Assembly: GCF_030936135.1 (NCBI RefSeq)
Contig: NC_082611.1
Span: 11,113,001 to 11,177,000 of the forward strand
Source: Gavia stellata
Lineage: Eukaryota; Chordata; Aves; Gaviiformes; Gaviidae
Length of the DNA: 64,000 bases
Reading direction: 5' to 3'
This document shows positions 52,246 to 64,000 of the stretch, piece after piece. Both the position numbers and the translations under genes were made by a program. The notes under the pieces were generated by a model, which was not told where the DNA came from, made no database searches, and saw nothing but the letters and a program-made list of their open reading frames with translations. The stretch's first letter is position 1; each line of letters begins with the position of its first letter.

Positions 52246-55200
52246 GTCTGCGGGGCGCACGGGTGCCAGGCTGGCGGGGGAGGGGGCGGCCCGGGGGGCC
52301 GGGGCACCTGCGGGCCCTGAGGGGCGAGTGGGCCCTGGCGGTCGCGTCGCTGACGGGGCGGTGGGCCCGCGCCCCGGGGCCGAGGGGTGGGGACCGGGGT
52401 CAGCTGCCGGCGTCAGCGGCGAGCCGGGGCTCGGTGCGGCGCTTCTCCAGCGCCTCGGCTGCGGCCGTGTCGCGCCTCCGCCGGGGCTCCCGGCCCGCCT
52501 CCGCCGAGGGGGGCTGTGCCACACGGGCCTGAGTCAACTTCGTCTCACGAAGCCTTGAGTCACCAGTGAAGCCCACGGGCGAGCCCCCCTCCCGCTCCCC
52601 AGCCACGGCGCTTGGCGTTCGTCGCCTGTGTGAATGAACGCCGACTATTTCTGTGTCCCGGATCTATGAAAAGTCGGAATAACTATCAGGAAATGCTTTA
52701 GGAACGGGGTTGTTTTTTGCTTGATTTCTTAAAAAGAAGATGCAGCATATTTCCTGGGAATGTTAGCCTTCAGCAGGGTAATAGAGAAAATATTATTTTA
52801 CTTTTTTTTTGCATTTTATACTGGAGGTGTTTGCAGCCCTGTGTTTGCTCTTTTCTGTCCGATGTACTGTACAAAGCAAATATTGATTCTGTAATACCGT
52901 AAGTGACTGACAAAAGTTATTTTGCCTTTGTCATTGTGAGTCAGTCAGAATCTGGTAGAGTAGTCTGGGACCTGCCACACTTCTGCTGGCTTCCATGGCA
53001 CCTGCTGTGCTTCAGAACCTGCCCTAGAAGTGAGGATGGAACGGCTGCTCATACTTAGCTTATTGCTGTTACTGTATGTCTTCGAGGACAGTATACATTT
53101 GAAATAACTTATACTTTATGTGCTTAAGAGATGTTAATGCATCCTTCCCCTCTGCATCATTTACTATACACAGCATGTTCAGTTCTATGTAATCTTTGGA
53201 ATTGTCTAGAGAAGTTTGAATGGGATGTGCTCTAGTAAAATGAATAGTAAGGAAATTCAGGAAGTATCTTTCTGATGTGGTTAATGAGTTAGTAGTAAAA
53301 TGGTTTGGTATATTACAATCCACATGAAGAATACAGTGTTAAAGTGTATTTGGTAGCCTTTAAAAGCTTAAGTTCTTTACTAATGCTGACAAAAGTTACA
53401 GTGACTGCTGCTTGTTCTGAAAACTTTTAATTACTTAAGTAAAACATAATTGAATATACTAATTTGGAATATGGTCTTTATCAGCTGGACTCAAGCAGAA
53501 TAATGGTTCAATATGCAGTTATTTAAACAAGGCACATTAGTACAGGGCAAGTGTTTGTCCTGTAGTAGTGACAAAATCCTTATAAACTTTGTTTGACTAG
53601 GTCATCGTAAGCAGCAGGAAAAACACTGTGTAAGAATTGAATATCTAAATTTCTTAACAGAATAAAAACTCCATGGTTTGGTTATTTGTGTTCTTGATAT
53701 AAGGAATAGTCTATAATGGTGAGGGCCCTGCAAAAACTTGCATGTCTGATTTTTCAGTATATGTAAATAGATGTGTGTAAGGAGTTACCATTTGTTTTAC
53801 TTCCTCTCTTGTTTATCATGGCTTTTTTCCCCATGTATGATGAAAGTTGTAGTCCTCTGTATAAAAACATGCCACAATACAATTATTGTCTTCTAGCCAC
53901 TTAGCAGTTAGTGCCCTCCTGAAATAGTCTTTGATTAAGACTGTTGTAAATCTGTACAATCTGCACTTTATCTACTCTTGAGCATGATATATAAGAAGTC
54001 TTCTCCCTAAATAAATTTGAAATTCATCCAAGTTGGGATATGTTTATCCTCAGAGAATATGTGTCCACTTATCTTGTGCTTATTTAAGTATTATCATAAT
54101 ACATCTGAGACTGTCGTTTATTTGAACCATGGATTCTTTCCTCTTTATGTATTTATACATACAGCTTATTGGGATGTCAGTGATAAGTATTTTTTAACTT
54201 GTATTAAAATTTGTCAAAATTTTGTATTTTTAATAAAGAAGAAGGCATTTTGGTAGAATCACCTCATTAGGTGACATTGAATGACTACAGTCATTAAGTT
54301 CTTGCAAATGGAAAAAGTTTTTTTTAGCAGATGAGAAACTTCCCGAGAATTGAAAACATTGTGATAGGATTGCGAAGAAAACCATTTTAGAACCTGACGC
54401 ACAGGTCTGCACACCAACAATTTCATAGTTTGATTTTGCAAATTATCTTTGTTTTATTAGACAAATGTTTTGCATTTTTTATGTATTCATATTGTGTGTC
54501 CTAAGTGGTATAATTAGAATTAATTTTATCTGAAATCCAGAAATCTTTTTTGGGATGAACTTCAAATTTAAGTTCTTCAGGAAGCCTGTGTTAAATTTCA
54601 GAAGTTTAGCTAACAGATGTGTGATTGCTTATATTTTGATAGAAGTGACCAATCTTCTGAAGGATTTTAACATTTTAAGTTCAAGTTAGGTGACTTTGTC
54701 GATGGTAAAATAGGGTAAATTCTTACCTTGTAACTTCTTGCTGTCTCTACAGCAGCAGTACTTTCCCTAAACATGAAAAAACTGTCTTGGTTTCTTGCTC
54801 AGCCTGTGACTTTTGTCTTTTGTTACTGCGTTAATTACCACAACATCCTGGTAACTTTGCTGAAAACTCGTGGCAGCAGACCTGCATGCAAATCCTGCTG
54901 CATGTCAGGGAGGTGATTAAAAGAACAAATACCTATAGGCAGAAGCTTTGTGGTGATAACAGTGCCATTCTCATTCAAACCTAGCAGTCATGAATTGGCT
55001 GCTTTTTTATTTGTTATCTAAAACTTTTCTTAGCCTGGAAAATAAACACAGTATTCTTTTGGCTGAAGAATACTGTTATTGTTTGAGATTCATTTACTTT
55101 GAGAACAGGTTTTGGTTTTTGATGGTAAAACTTTCTTCTAGGCAAATATAATAATGTAGTGGGAAAATGAGGCATACTTCTCATGAAATACGTAATGAGC

Positions 55201-58200
55201 TACACCTGTGAGTTTCTTTGCACACACAATAGTATATGTAGACTGTTTAAAAATCGTCCCTTTCTTACATTAGGAGTACAGCCTATGGAAATGCAAAATC
55301 AAGATTGTAAAGCATTGGTATATGAAGCAACATTCTCCTTTTTGAACTTGCAATTAACGTTCAGTCTTATCACAGCTGGAGAATGGCCCCTTATCCTTCC
55401 CCAGTTGCCAAGTGACCCCAAGGTGTGACATACAGCCTATAAAACCAGAAACAGTTTACAGTTCAAAGTCCTTAAAAAAATAGTAACAGGTTATTTGCAA
55501 AATGGGGAAGTAACCACAAATCAAACCTATTACGAGTTAACCTTAGTGAATTGGATTGACACCTTTTGAAGGCAACGAATGATAAAAGTCAAAGTGAATG
55601 TCAGGGTCTTTGAAGGGCTTAAGGAGGCAGGAGGTTTCAGGATACTGAATGGACACCTTGAAGGAAGAAACTGTGGCTGGTGCCTCCTTAGAGCTTGAAA
55701 GGAAGGACATTGTAACTCATCTAGTCAAAGGATTGCCTAACTGTGATCAGAGTCAGATCCTGGGATTACCAGAGGAAGGACTGAGTGCAGAAACTAAGGC
55801 TAATACAGTATTTAATGCAGCTGTTTTAACCCCCTCAAAAAATGTGTTGTACTGTGGTTCAGGAGGCAGTATTCAAGAACTTGTCCACCAGTCTTTTTAG
55901 GAACAGTTCAAGAACATGAGAAAAGTATTCTGTTTCTTACTGTTTAGATTTTATACACGCTTGATCTCATTTACAAACAAAACTAAAGCAACATACTACT
56001 GTATGATGGTATGTTATTAAAGTGTGTTCAGAAACCTTTTTTAACTGAATGTTTCATTGCTGCAATTTTGCCACACCTATTTTTCTTGCTGCTTAAAATA
56101 AGTAGATAGTCTTCTGCTTCCCACCTCCATGCCCTTACTAATGTGAGCAGAGGAGGAAGCATGTATAAAATTCAGTATGTAGCAGTAAAAGGGTGGGTTT
56201 TTTGCTTCCCATAAATCAAAGGAGAAAATAACTTGCTGCGTATCCAGTTAGCAATTCGAAAAAAACAGAAGGGATTCATTTTCCAATTAAACCCACATCA
56301 GAATTCAAAGACTTTCTGGATTTCATAGCATTTTATGGAGCTTAGTGTAACTTCTTAGGACTTTTAAAACTGTATTTTATGTATTTATTCTGCCAGCTTA
56401 TTGGCAGAAGGGTTTCATCCATGTGTAATTACTAGTAAGTGAGATGGGATGAGTCACAAGGTAAGCAAGCATGTGCAGGTTTTAATATCTGATGTAATTC
56501 CAGCAGGTGAATTTTGTGTTAATAACAAACAAAAGCAGCTCAGAGCCCTTTTTGTAATGCCTCTGCATCTTGTGTCCTCATCTACAACTGATCTGTGTGA
56601 GTATTTGCATGTGATGCTGGGGAAGCTTCAAGCAAATAACTGCCTTCCAGCCATTGATCGTGTTTTATGGCAACCGGAATTAAAGTATGTGAGATAGTCA
56701 CAATCAATAAATTATGTCTAGTCAATTGCTCCCTTAAAGGCTCCTAGGAGCAAAACTAATTTGTTTTTTTTAAGTAAGATTTCTTTTCAGAGTTTCTTTG
56801 ATGTGCTGCAACTCTGGAAACCACTGAAAATGTGTGGAAATATTGCCAGTGATCATATTTAGATTTTTCTTGTAGAGATACATATATATAGTATTCTGAG
56901 TATCAAATGTTGGCAATGTGTGTATTTTGTTTAATCTCTGTGATGAAGTCTTGAACTTTTTGTATTTGTACTGCTTTTTCACTCAGTGCTTAATTAAGCT
57001 GTGGCCATCATAGCCAGTGGGTGTTGTAGAAGCCAGAAGTGTAAAAATGCATTTATTGCAAATGCTGGGAGTTCTTGTGGGAAAATATTACTGAATACTT
57101 GCACTGTTCTTTTGTTGTTCCCCCAAACATTTGTTACTGGCCACTTTTAAAGCAACAGAATACAGAGAGCTATCAATCTTGGTTTGATCCAGCGTGACCA
57201 TGCCTGGCTATTGATTCTTTCAGCTGCCTACCACTTGCTATAATATGAGTTAAAACTCTAAATATTTTGGTAAAAATAGTCTTTGAACATATGGTAACTC
57301 TCAACTTACTTTTTTTTTTTTATTTTCTTGATCAGTTCTCCAAATGAAAATTGTGTAAAATCCTCATGTAAATTAATCCCACTACCTTCTGTTATTAAAT
57401 TTGCTTTTGTGTCTGCACCTGCATGAGCAAACGTTTTTGCCTGTGTTGCACGCGTTTCCATCATCAGTGATGGAAAATGTGTGCAGGCCTTTAGGAATAC
57501 TGTTTCTGAAATACTGTAGACGAGCTATTATATCCCTGCAGTGTGGACAGTGTAAGTTTAACATTTAAACTTGTTTTGGACTTTTTTTTCCAAATCACCA
57601 CCACCCCTCCTTCTAGCACCCCCTCAACCGTAGCACCAGTCTGAAGGGTTAGCTACTAGAGGCTTTGGTATGTGGGCCGATCTTTTGGAAAAGGGTTGAT
57701 GTTGAATTTATGGAGGCTGTGCTTACAGTACATTTCGGAAGCAGAAGAAGGGAGAAGAGACTCTGTAACAGGGTCACTTGAGTATCTTAGGTTTTTTTGC
57801 TGCCTAATGTGATGGGTCTTATCACTGGTGTTACCTTCTACCTTCATATTGGGGTATATTTATTTTTCAAATACAGTTTAATATCAATCACTATAGGTAG
57901 ATTAGGCTCTGCCAGATTATACCTTTCACATTCTCTGGAAACTTCGAGATGGCATCTAATCCTTAAATAGATAAATGTTCTTGTCCAGATCTCTTGTGTC
58001 AGTGTCACAAGCTTGCTAGGCTTCTTAGGTTAAAGTTCGTGAAAGAGGCTTCTTCAAAGCAAAAGCAGTTCTTTGGAAAATACTACTTACTCATCTTTGA
58101 ACTTGTCACTGTTTCAGGGGAAATAAGGTCAATGATTTTTAAAGCTGTTCCAACCTGACAGGGACAGGCTCTTTAGTTAAGTATCTGTTGTTACCTCGTT

Positions 58201-61200
58201 TCAGCAGTGAAATCAGGATTTTTTGACCCGTTTTGTGTAGCTAGAGGGCTGCAACTGCTGGAAGATAAGCTTTTCTGCATGTCAGTCTTTCTTAAGCTGC
58301 CTGCTGCAGGTCAGTTTTACTCTTTTGTCTTGTTAAAGGGCTTCTCCCCAATAAGTTAAGATTAAAAACTGGTTCAAAGCTACCAGAAATAGGAAAAAAT
58401 AGATTTACAAGAGTATTTGGATTAGGTGTTTTCTCATCTGTTTTGAAAACTACTGTTGTAAAAGTTTGGCAGGGAAACCTGAATGGGGAAATGGCAGGGA
58501 AGACTGCCATTTTATTTCTGCCTTTTGTAGAGCAGTCTTAAATGATATCTTCTTGTAGGTAGGCAATGCTGGCTTTTTTAACATCTTCTAGGAATTATTA
58601 CTTGTACACATTTGAATACCTCTTAGTTGAACTGGCAATTAAAAAAAAAAAAAGGTCAATTTTTCCAAATTTGCCCCTGAATTTGCATCAAAATGCTCTA
58701 TGACCTAAAACCTGCCTTGGTCAAATTGTTCAGTGTTTAGCTTCCCAAACAGCTTCTTGGTGGTGGGTTGTTTTGGGCTGGGGGGCTTGATGGTTCCTGC
58801 CTCCCTGCCCCACCCCTCCACCCCTTACTGTTATGGCAGAGGGGCTAGGTTGTTGTGGTGTTTTTTGTTGTTTTTTTAATGAGAGTCTGTACATCATGAG
58901 AGCTGATTGTTGAGTCAGCTCAACTGAGGACATGGTAATAGGTTTTTTTTTGGTGCAGAAACATGAGTTCTCAGGTGAAGTAGAAGGATAATTTCTAAAC
59001 GAGATTTGCCACTGAAAAACTTGTGATTGTACTTGGGGTGTCAATCTGTTTTCCATACTCTGTAGAAAAATTAGGATGCCCCTTAACAGGTTTTTGATCT
59101 TGTTTTGGTGTTTGCTTTTAAAATTTTGGATAGCACTACATGTGAATTTTTATCTTTAAGGGAATAGTTGAAGTGTTATTGCTGGTGTAGAATGGTTATG
59201 AAAAAGAGAAAAATCATTCAGTTGGGCTAAAGTGGTTCATACTTAATTTTTTAGCTAAAGCATTATAATGAGCACTTGAACACCTTGCGCTTCTCAAATC
59301 CTTCTTGCCTTCTGATGCTCTTTCTTTCATTATTCATGAGAAAAAGTTCTGACTTTCCTTGTGGAGAAAAAAATTGGATCTCTCAGTAATAAAATCCACA
59401 TCAATTGAGTTTTCTTTTGGGTTATTTTAGGTTAATAGTGTGTTTTCATTTTGTATATTTTGAGTTCAGGATATTCAACATACTGTTATTTTTAAATGAG
59501 TGCGCACAGACTAATTAAAATAATCTGGCTGATGCGTGATTTTGTATTGAGGATGTTGTGGGGGCAGTAGTGAGATTAATGTTTTTTGGTCTTTTTAAGT
59601 TGTTATCTTTTTTCCTGAAAGGTGGTTGACCCTACTCTAGCAGAAATGGGAAAGAATCTGAATGAAGCAATGAAGATGCTAGAAGACAATCAAAGGTATG
59701 TGCAAAGGATAACAACTACAAAAACAATAGGTGTTTGTGCTAAGGGGAGGATTATTAATGTTGCTGTCATTAAGCAGGAAAGAACTCATTTTCCTAGTAG
59801 TTTAAGGTCATATTGTCATTCTGAAGCTTCCATCTATACAAATCACCATTGTTTCTCAAATGATAGGATTTTTAAAACAAAGTTATGTATTTTTATGTAT
59901 GTTCTGTAATATTCAGAGCAAGTCCAGCAAGTCTGTTTTTTCAGAGATGTTAGATTTTTCTTTTTTTTATTGCTGTGCAAGTAACTTTTAATTCCTATAT
60001 ATATGAGACTCTCCTGTAAGTTTGACATTTTCTGTTAAAGAACTAAAAAAGCAAAACTTAGGAACCCTTTAATGCAGCCTGAGCTAAACTTCTGTGTTGG
60101 TCTCATCTGATTCATTTATGAAACTGTTGTCAGTGAAATAAGTTGCAAACATGTCAGTATGCATTTCTGGAAGTCAAAGTCAATTACATATTTGATGTTA
60201 TAAACCACAAACTAAATACATAGTTTATTCTTGTGTCTTTAACTTAGAAAAGTGGAGGAGGAAAATGAAAAGAAGTATGCACGGAAGGATATTCCTGGAC
60301 CACTCCAAGGCAGGTGGGCAACAACAATTTTTTAGATAATGCTCTTTACTTTTCAGAGTTTGTAAAATACATGTAACATGTTTGTTTTCTAAGCAACTTC
60401 TGTATTAATGCAAACATAAACATTTAGCAAGCCATGCATTATATTAACTTTTTCCATACTCACATAGAGTAAAAAAGAAGATTGTCATCATACCAACTAT
60501 TTCCATACTCATGCAGAAAAAAGAAAAAAAGACTACTTGTCCTTGGTGGCTGAAATTTTGAACTGTTGGACTCTAATGAAGTATTGGTGCCTACAGCTGT
60601 GATTGAGACTTAAAGTAAATGTAGATAAACTTGTGCTATAGAATAAAGATTCATTAAAACACCCAGATAAAAAAAAATAACTGGGACCAATAAGGTAGAA
60701 AACCTAAAAGAAAAAAAACCAAACCCCAAAACCCACAAAACTAAAAGCCCCTACCTTTTCAGCACAGCTGTCTTAAAAAATTATATGGAGCTCTTGTGCA
60801 TAAGGCAGGTAAGATCATTGTACCTGAAAATTAAAATTTAAATTGGTTGTAGCCCCTTCAGAAGACAGTCCTGCAGGAGCCCAAGCTAGCACTTCAGAAA
60901 GTATTGCAAGATCTACTTAAGTTTTTTGGGTACGTAAACTAAACTTGTTTTTGAGTGGAGACACTGAATTAGCTTTTCTGAGAATAAAAAGCAATTTCAA
61001 CTGTCAGAGTGTAAGTTCCTATACTACTGTAAATTTTAGTTGGAATTATACAAGTTGAAAGTGTTGTGGGTCTTTTCCTGTTTTACCATTTTAGAGTGCA
61101 TCATGTCAGAAGTCTAATGTAGCTTTTGTTTGCCAGAAACTAATATTTGTAGGTAATTGTTTAAGAGATGTGCTGAGTTTGTGAGCTGAAGCTGGATCAT

Positions 61201-62757
61201 GTGAAGGAAATTTGTATCCTTATCTATTACCTTACTTTGCTGTGTAGCAATAAGTAATTAAACGTTGTCAAGTCAAACTTTTCAGTCCAAATTTTCAGAT
61301 TTCAGTAGATTTGTTTTTCTGTGAGTCTGAGTTCATACTTATTGAAGTGCCCTACTATAATTAAGTAGGGTTTTGAATTAATTGGTTCAGCAACCTCATC
61401 TTTGAGATCTCTTATTCTGAGAGTAAGGAACTGTTTTTGTTGCTATACTTAGCATGCTGTAAAAGTGCAGTGTTGTCTTCATGTCTCACCATGCAGTGTC
61501 CCAAATGGCCTCTTTGTTAGATGCTGGTACTTACCTTTTTTTTTTTAATGTGGTTTTTGTTTTCCCTTCCCTGGTATGCCAGTGGCCAGGATATGGTGAG
61601 CATACTTCAGTTAGTTCAGAACCTAATGCATGGAGAGGAGGAAGAGGAAACTCCACAGGCCTACCGGTAAAGCCAATATGAGTTATTGTATGTGGAAGAT
61701 ACCTGATTTTGTTATATTCTGATTATTATAGAACTTATACATTTAAGTGTTTTAAAGTGTAAAGATATTGTACAACCATGTAACTTTTTAAAGGCAACTT
61801 ACTCTATATAGTGAACCAGAATAATGCACTAGGCTTGGCTTTCTTAAAATTGTAAAGTTTTCATTACTAATTACTAAATTGAATTATACAAGGGAATTGT
61901 TTCTGATGTGATAGCTCATTTTGTTTTCTACTTTCTGAAAGTTGTTTTAAGTCTGAAAGTCTTGCAAAACTTTGAATATCAATAAATTGTTTTACCATCT
62001 CTCCCTGTAGATTTTAAAGAAAAAAAGAAAATATTATTTGTTTCTATTTTTCTGTAAAATGGAAATAATACTAACTAATCTGCAGAAGGTTATGGAAAAC
62101 AAACATTTGAAAAACAGTTTGGAGATTAAAAAACAAAACAAACCAGAAAACCCCAACAAACCAAAAAAACTCCAACAAACTAATAAAGGCTATGCCTGTA
62201 AAGATATTAAGAAACTAATAAAAGCTATGCCTGTAAAGACATGTAAAGTCTCCTGAGTTTTCTCTGCATGAGGAGAGAAAGGTATGTGTTTAATGCACTT
62301 TAAAGTCCCAATGCAGATAAGGTGCTAAGGTCCAACTCATGCTAGCTGATTGCCTAAAGAAGCAGCTGAGGTGTTATCGTAAGCAGCTAGGCCAAGTGAA
62401 GTGCAAGTACTTTTGTCTGCACTGGAATTTCAGTAGGTAATACACCATGGCAGGAAGGTGACTGTGGTATACTGTATGTCTCTCTGCTAAATATTTAAAA
62501 TTGCATGTCAATAAATTCTGCCACTCTACATCTAAAAATACGCAAACCTAGAATTACTGTAATGTTCATGGCTTGTACTTAGTTGGCAGTTACTCTGTTC
62601 TGGCTTGCAGAGTTCAAAACGTTGGTGAACAGGGTCACATGGCTCTACTGGGACATAGTTTGGCTGCTTATATATCAGTGCTGGACAGGGAAAGACTGAG
62701 AAAACTTACAACAAGGATCCTTTCTGATACTACTCTCTGGCTCTGCAGGCTTTTCAG
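52225..62757 (+). CDS. PDXDC1: PDXDC1 (pyridoxal-dependent decarboxylase domain-containing 1), 5' part; five coding exons, 3' part outside window
   Basis: Exons 52225-52245, 59622-59695, 60248-60313, 61583-61666 and 62611-62757 join in frame to 392 nt, about 130 residues. The product aligns closely with human PDXDC1 as recalled: MDASLEK, DPTLAEMGKNL, DIPGPLQGSGQDMVSILQLV, NLMHG, GEQGHMALLGHSL and LRKLTTRILSDTTLWLCR. PDXDC1 is a group II pyridoxal-phosphate decarboxylase homologue whose substrate is unsettled. The PLP-binding region lies further downstream and is not in the window. What is seen is the N-terminal leader and the beginning of the fold. All junctions are phase 2 except the first (phase 0). 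Human exon 6, expected to start YENGCAYFHEE, was not found up to 64000. No stop or frameshift is seen. Confidence 0.95.
52246..59621 (+). other. PDXDC1: PDXDC1 intron 1, 7.4 kb
   Basis: The first 375 bases are CpG island with a G-quadruplex motif at 52276-52304. The rest is AT-rich and non-coding. Frames at 55183-55428, 55649-55900, 56449-56697 and 58730-59056 have no recognised homology. No mobile element was confidently identified. Confidence 0.78.
52276..52304 (+). promoter_or_regulatory. PDXDC1: G-quadruplex motif just past the PDXDC1 exon 1 donor
   Basis: Four G runs of 5, 5, 6 and 4 separated by 1, 6 and 2 nt lie on the sense strand 30 nt after the donor. It would be present in the pre-mRNA. 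Any role in splicing or transcription is inference. Confidence 0.6.
59622..59695 (+). CDS. PDXDC1: PDXDC1 coding exon 2
   Basis: Acceptor CTGAAAG at 59615-59621, after a T-rich tract. The exon encodes VVDPTLAEMGKNLNEAMKML and EDNQ plus two bases. Donor GTATGT at 59696. Human has IADPTLAEMGKNLKEAVKML as recalled. Confidence 0.93.
59696..60247 (+). other. PDXDC1: PDXDC1 intron 2, 552 nt
   Basis: GT-AG intron. Nothing beyond AT-rich sequence is recognised. Confidence 0.8.
60248..60313 (+). CDS. PDXDC1: PDXDC1 coding exon 3
   Basis: Acceptor TTTAACTTAG, donor GTGGGC at 60314. The 66-nt exon completes Arg and encodes KVEEENEKKYARKDIPGPLQ, then G plus two bases. The DIPGPLQG motif is conserved, while the preceding Lys/Glu-rich stretch is variable compared with human. 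Confidence 0.92.
60314..61582 (+). other. PDXDC1: PDXDC1 intron 3, 1.27 kb
   Basis: AT-rich intron. Around 60447-60535 two related segments 49 bp apart share TTTCCATACTCA followed by A-rich sequence, an old local duplication. Nothing else is seen. Confidence 0.75.
61583..61666 (+). CDS. PDXDC1: PDXDC1 coding exon 4
   Basis: Acceptor GTATGCCAG, donor GTAAAG at 61667. The 84-nt exon completes Ser and encodes GQDMVSILQLVQNLMHGEEE, then EETPQAY plus two bases. An open frame in another register (61481-61681) is a shadow. Confidence 0.93.
61667..62610 (+). other. PDXDC1: PDXDC1 intron 4, 944 nt
   Basis: Holds an imperfect 35-bp tandem duplication at 62177-62248 and A-rich tracts. No coding content is recognised. 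Confidence 0.8.
62177..62248. repeat. Imperfect tandem duplication, 2 x about 35 bp
   Basis: AAACTAATAAAGGCTATGCC and the following TGTAAAGATATTAAG are repeated at once with few changes (AAAGCTATGCC, TGTAAAGACATGTAAAG). Local duplication in intron 4. Confidence 0.8.
62611..62757 (+). CDS. PDXDC1: PDXDC1 coding exon 5
   Basis: Acceptor TGGCTTGCAG, donor GTGAGT at 62758. The 147-nt exon encodes VQNVGEQGHMALLGHSLAAY, ISVLDRERLRKLTTRILSDT and TLWLCRLF plus two bases. Human differs at only a few positions as recalled. Confidence 0.95.
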
Positions 62758-64000
62758 GTGAGTCACTGTTAACTTATGTGTGACTAGGTAGTGATAATTG
62801 TTTAAAAATATGTGTGACTGGACTGAGGATGTCAACAAAAGAAACGAGTATGCCACAAACTTACAAATACTCTTTGAAAGGTCTGAAACACATTGCATAA
62901 TTTAAAAGAAAAAAAAAGAGAGACTGCTTGTTGAATGGCAGAAACTTATTACTAACATGGTTGCCATAAAAAAATCTTTTTATAAGGATTTATAAGGGCT
63001 ATGTGGTGGAGCTAAGGGCCAAAGTACAGTTGCATACATATAGTTGGTCAAACGTTTAACTAAATTCTTGTTTCTTGAGGCATATGCTATGTTGCTGAGG
63101 CTTGGGGTACTTCATATTTTTAAAAGATGTTTTCAGTTAACTTCTCCTTTGCTTTTCCTGGATCTAGGGTTTTTTCAGTATGGTAGGTGACAATACTGAA
63201 ATTTACAGTACAGTGAAATCTTTCATAAATGTCTGTTTCATCATGTAGCATAGATATCTTAAACTTTCACAAGAGAAGAAGAATGGAAATCAGCTGTGTT
63301 GGGGATGTTGGAGTTGCGGGGTGGGTGGGGGGTGGGTGGGTGGGATTCACTGATTAGAAATTCCTTTTTTGTCTTCCTGAAGCAAAAAAAACCCAAACAC
63401 TTTCTCCCTGTCATGATACTTTCGGAAAATCTTGCCATTACTGGGGAAAAGATTTATTTTTTTTTTAGCGCAGTGCAAGATGAAATGGTAAAAATATAAC
63501 TGAAATTAACTCAAATTTAGTAGTTAGAATGACAAAGGCAGCTTCTTACATTGATGGGCTCACCTCGATCATAGTTATTTTATAAATTCAATTATTATCT
63601 TTATCTGTCTTTGACTTAAAGATGTTGAAACCTTTGTGCAATGGTGAAATTTGAGAATTTGCAGGTAATCCAGCTATTTTGACAAATGTATGTGTATATA
63701 GAGAGTGTGTCAGTAATGTTTCTAAATGGCGTGGCTAACAAAAAGAAATATTCCTGTTTTGAAACAAATATTCAATAACATTGTGATTTTTGTGATTAAC
63801 GCTGGGTATCTGTTGGACTGTGGTCCCCAAAGTTTTGTGACCCATAGGCAACAGCACTGAATAAATACTGTGCTGTGAACTGCTTCATACTTCTTGACAT
63901 TTGTGTGGCTGTGAGCCACACTAGAGGAATTTCCCTTTGCCCATGTTAGATCACAGAACTGTTGTGTAAAGGTGAAGTAAATGTTTGCATGTGGGTCTTT
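62758..64000 (+). other. PDXDC1: PDXDC1 intron 5 (partial)
   Basis: The intron starts at the GTGAGT donor and runs off the right edge. It carries a G-quadruplex motif at 63318-63344. No exon 6 is found. Confidence 0.78.
63318..63344 (+). repeat. GGGT-repeat / G-quadruplex motif
   Basis: GGGGTGGGTGGGGGG is followed by TGGGTGGGTGGG. Six G runs separated by single T residues form a strong quadruplex candidate on the PDXDC1 sense strand. Confidence 0.8.

Larger units (their letters stand above)
51350..52620 (+). promoter_or_regulatory. PDXDC1: CpG island / PDXDC1 promoter
   Basis: GC-rich, CpG-dense block that covers PDXDC1 exon 1. Motifs visible are an NRF1-like TGCGCATGTGC at about 51831-51841 and an ETS/GABP-type GCGGAAGTG at 52176-52184. 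No TATA box. The 292-codon frame at 51654-52532 is in a different frame from PDXDC1 and is compositional. Confidence 0.78.

Noticed and set aside
51654-52532. 292-codon open frame on plus across the PDXDC1 CpG island
   Set aside because: It is in a different frame from the PDXDC1 start at 52225, is rich in Arg, Ala, Gly and Pro as expected of stop-poor GC-rich DNA, and has no recognisable domain.
62758-64000. PDXDC1 exon 6 within the right edge
   Set aside because: Searched on plus for the expected YENGCAYFHEE start; nothing matching was found.

Overview
The window is a vertebrate nuclear segment, most likely from a bird. It is AT-rich and intron-dominated, with a few short CpG-rich islands and coding exons tens of bases to about 300 bases long. 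All three supportable genes are split by canonical GT-AG introns and encode proteins that align closely with human proteins recalled from memory. Two CR1-type LINE 3' ends and one long LTR-like element of a kind recalled from avian genomes point to a bird. The species cannot be told from the sequence. Nearly all open frames longer than 60 codons are chance frames in introns or in GC-rich islands where stops are rare.

Layout. (1) Positions 1-32660, minus strand: 5' part of BMERB1 (bMERB domain-containing 1, C16orf45 in human). Coding exon 1 is 32555-32660 and exon 2 is 3718-3841, separated by a 28.7-kb intron; later exons lie beyond the left edge. The intron carries an LTR-like insertion at about 23422-24590 and small tandem and inverted repeats. 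(2) About 32200-32950: CpG island, the BMERB1 promoter. (3) About 32951-45923: intergenic, with two decayed CR1 3' ends. (4) 46016-50190, minus strand: the complete coding region of MPV17L (Mpv17-like membrane protein) in four exons, 198 codons plus stop, with a CpG island over exon 1. (5) 50191-52224: a head-to-head promoter interval with two CpG islands around an AT-richer valley. It contains a tRNA-like pair of Pol III A-box and B-box motifs. (6) 52225-64000, plus strand: the first five coding exons of PDXDC1 (pyridoxal-dependent decarboxylase domain-containing 1), about 130 residues; the rest lies beyond the right edge.

MPV17L and BMERB1 are in tandem on the minus strand, and MPV17L and PDXDC1 are divergent. 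As recalled, the same three genes sit in human 16p13.11, where segmental duplications have separated and apparently re-oriented the PDXDC1 block. They are not known to share one pathway, so the arrangement looks like conserved vertebrate synteny rather than a functional cassette. I did not find a convincing new multi-gene system. The observations most worth checking are a nearly perfect 26-bp hairpin in MPV17L intron 1, the tRNA-like Pol III motif pair between the divergent promoters, an in-frame upstream ATG that would add an Arg-rich N-terminus to MPV17L, and a weak PDXDC1 exon 1 donor followed by a G-quadruplex motif.
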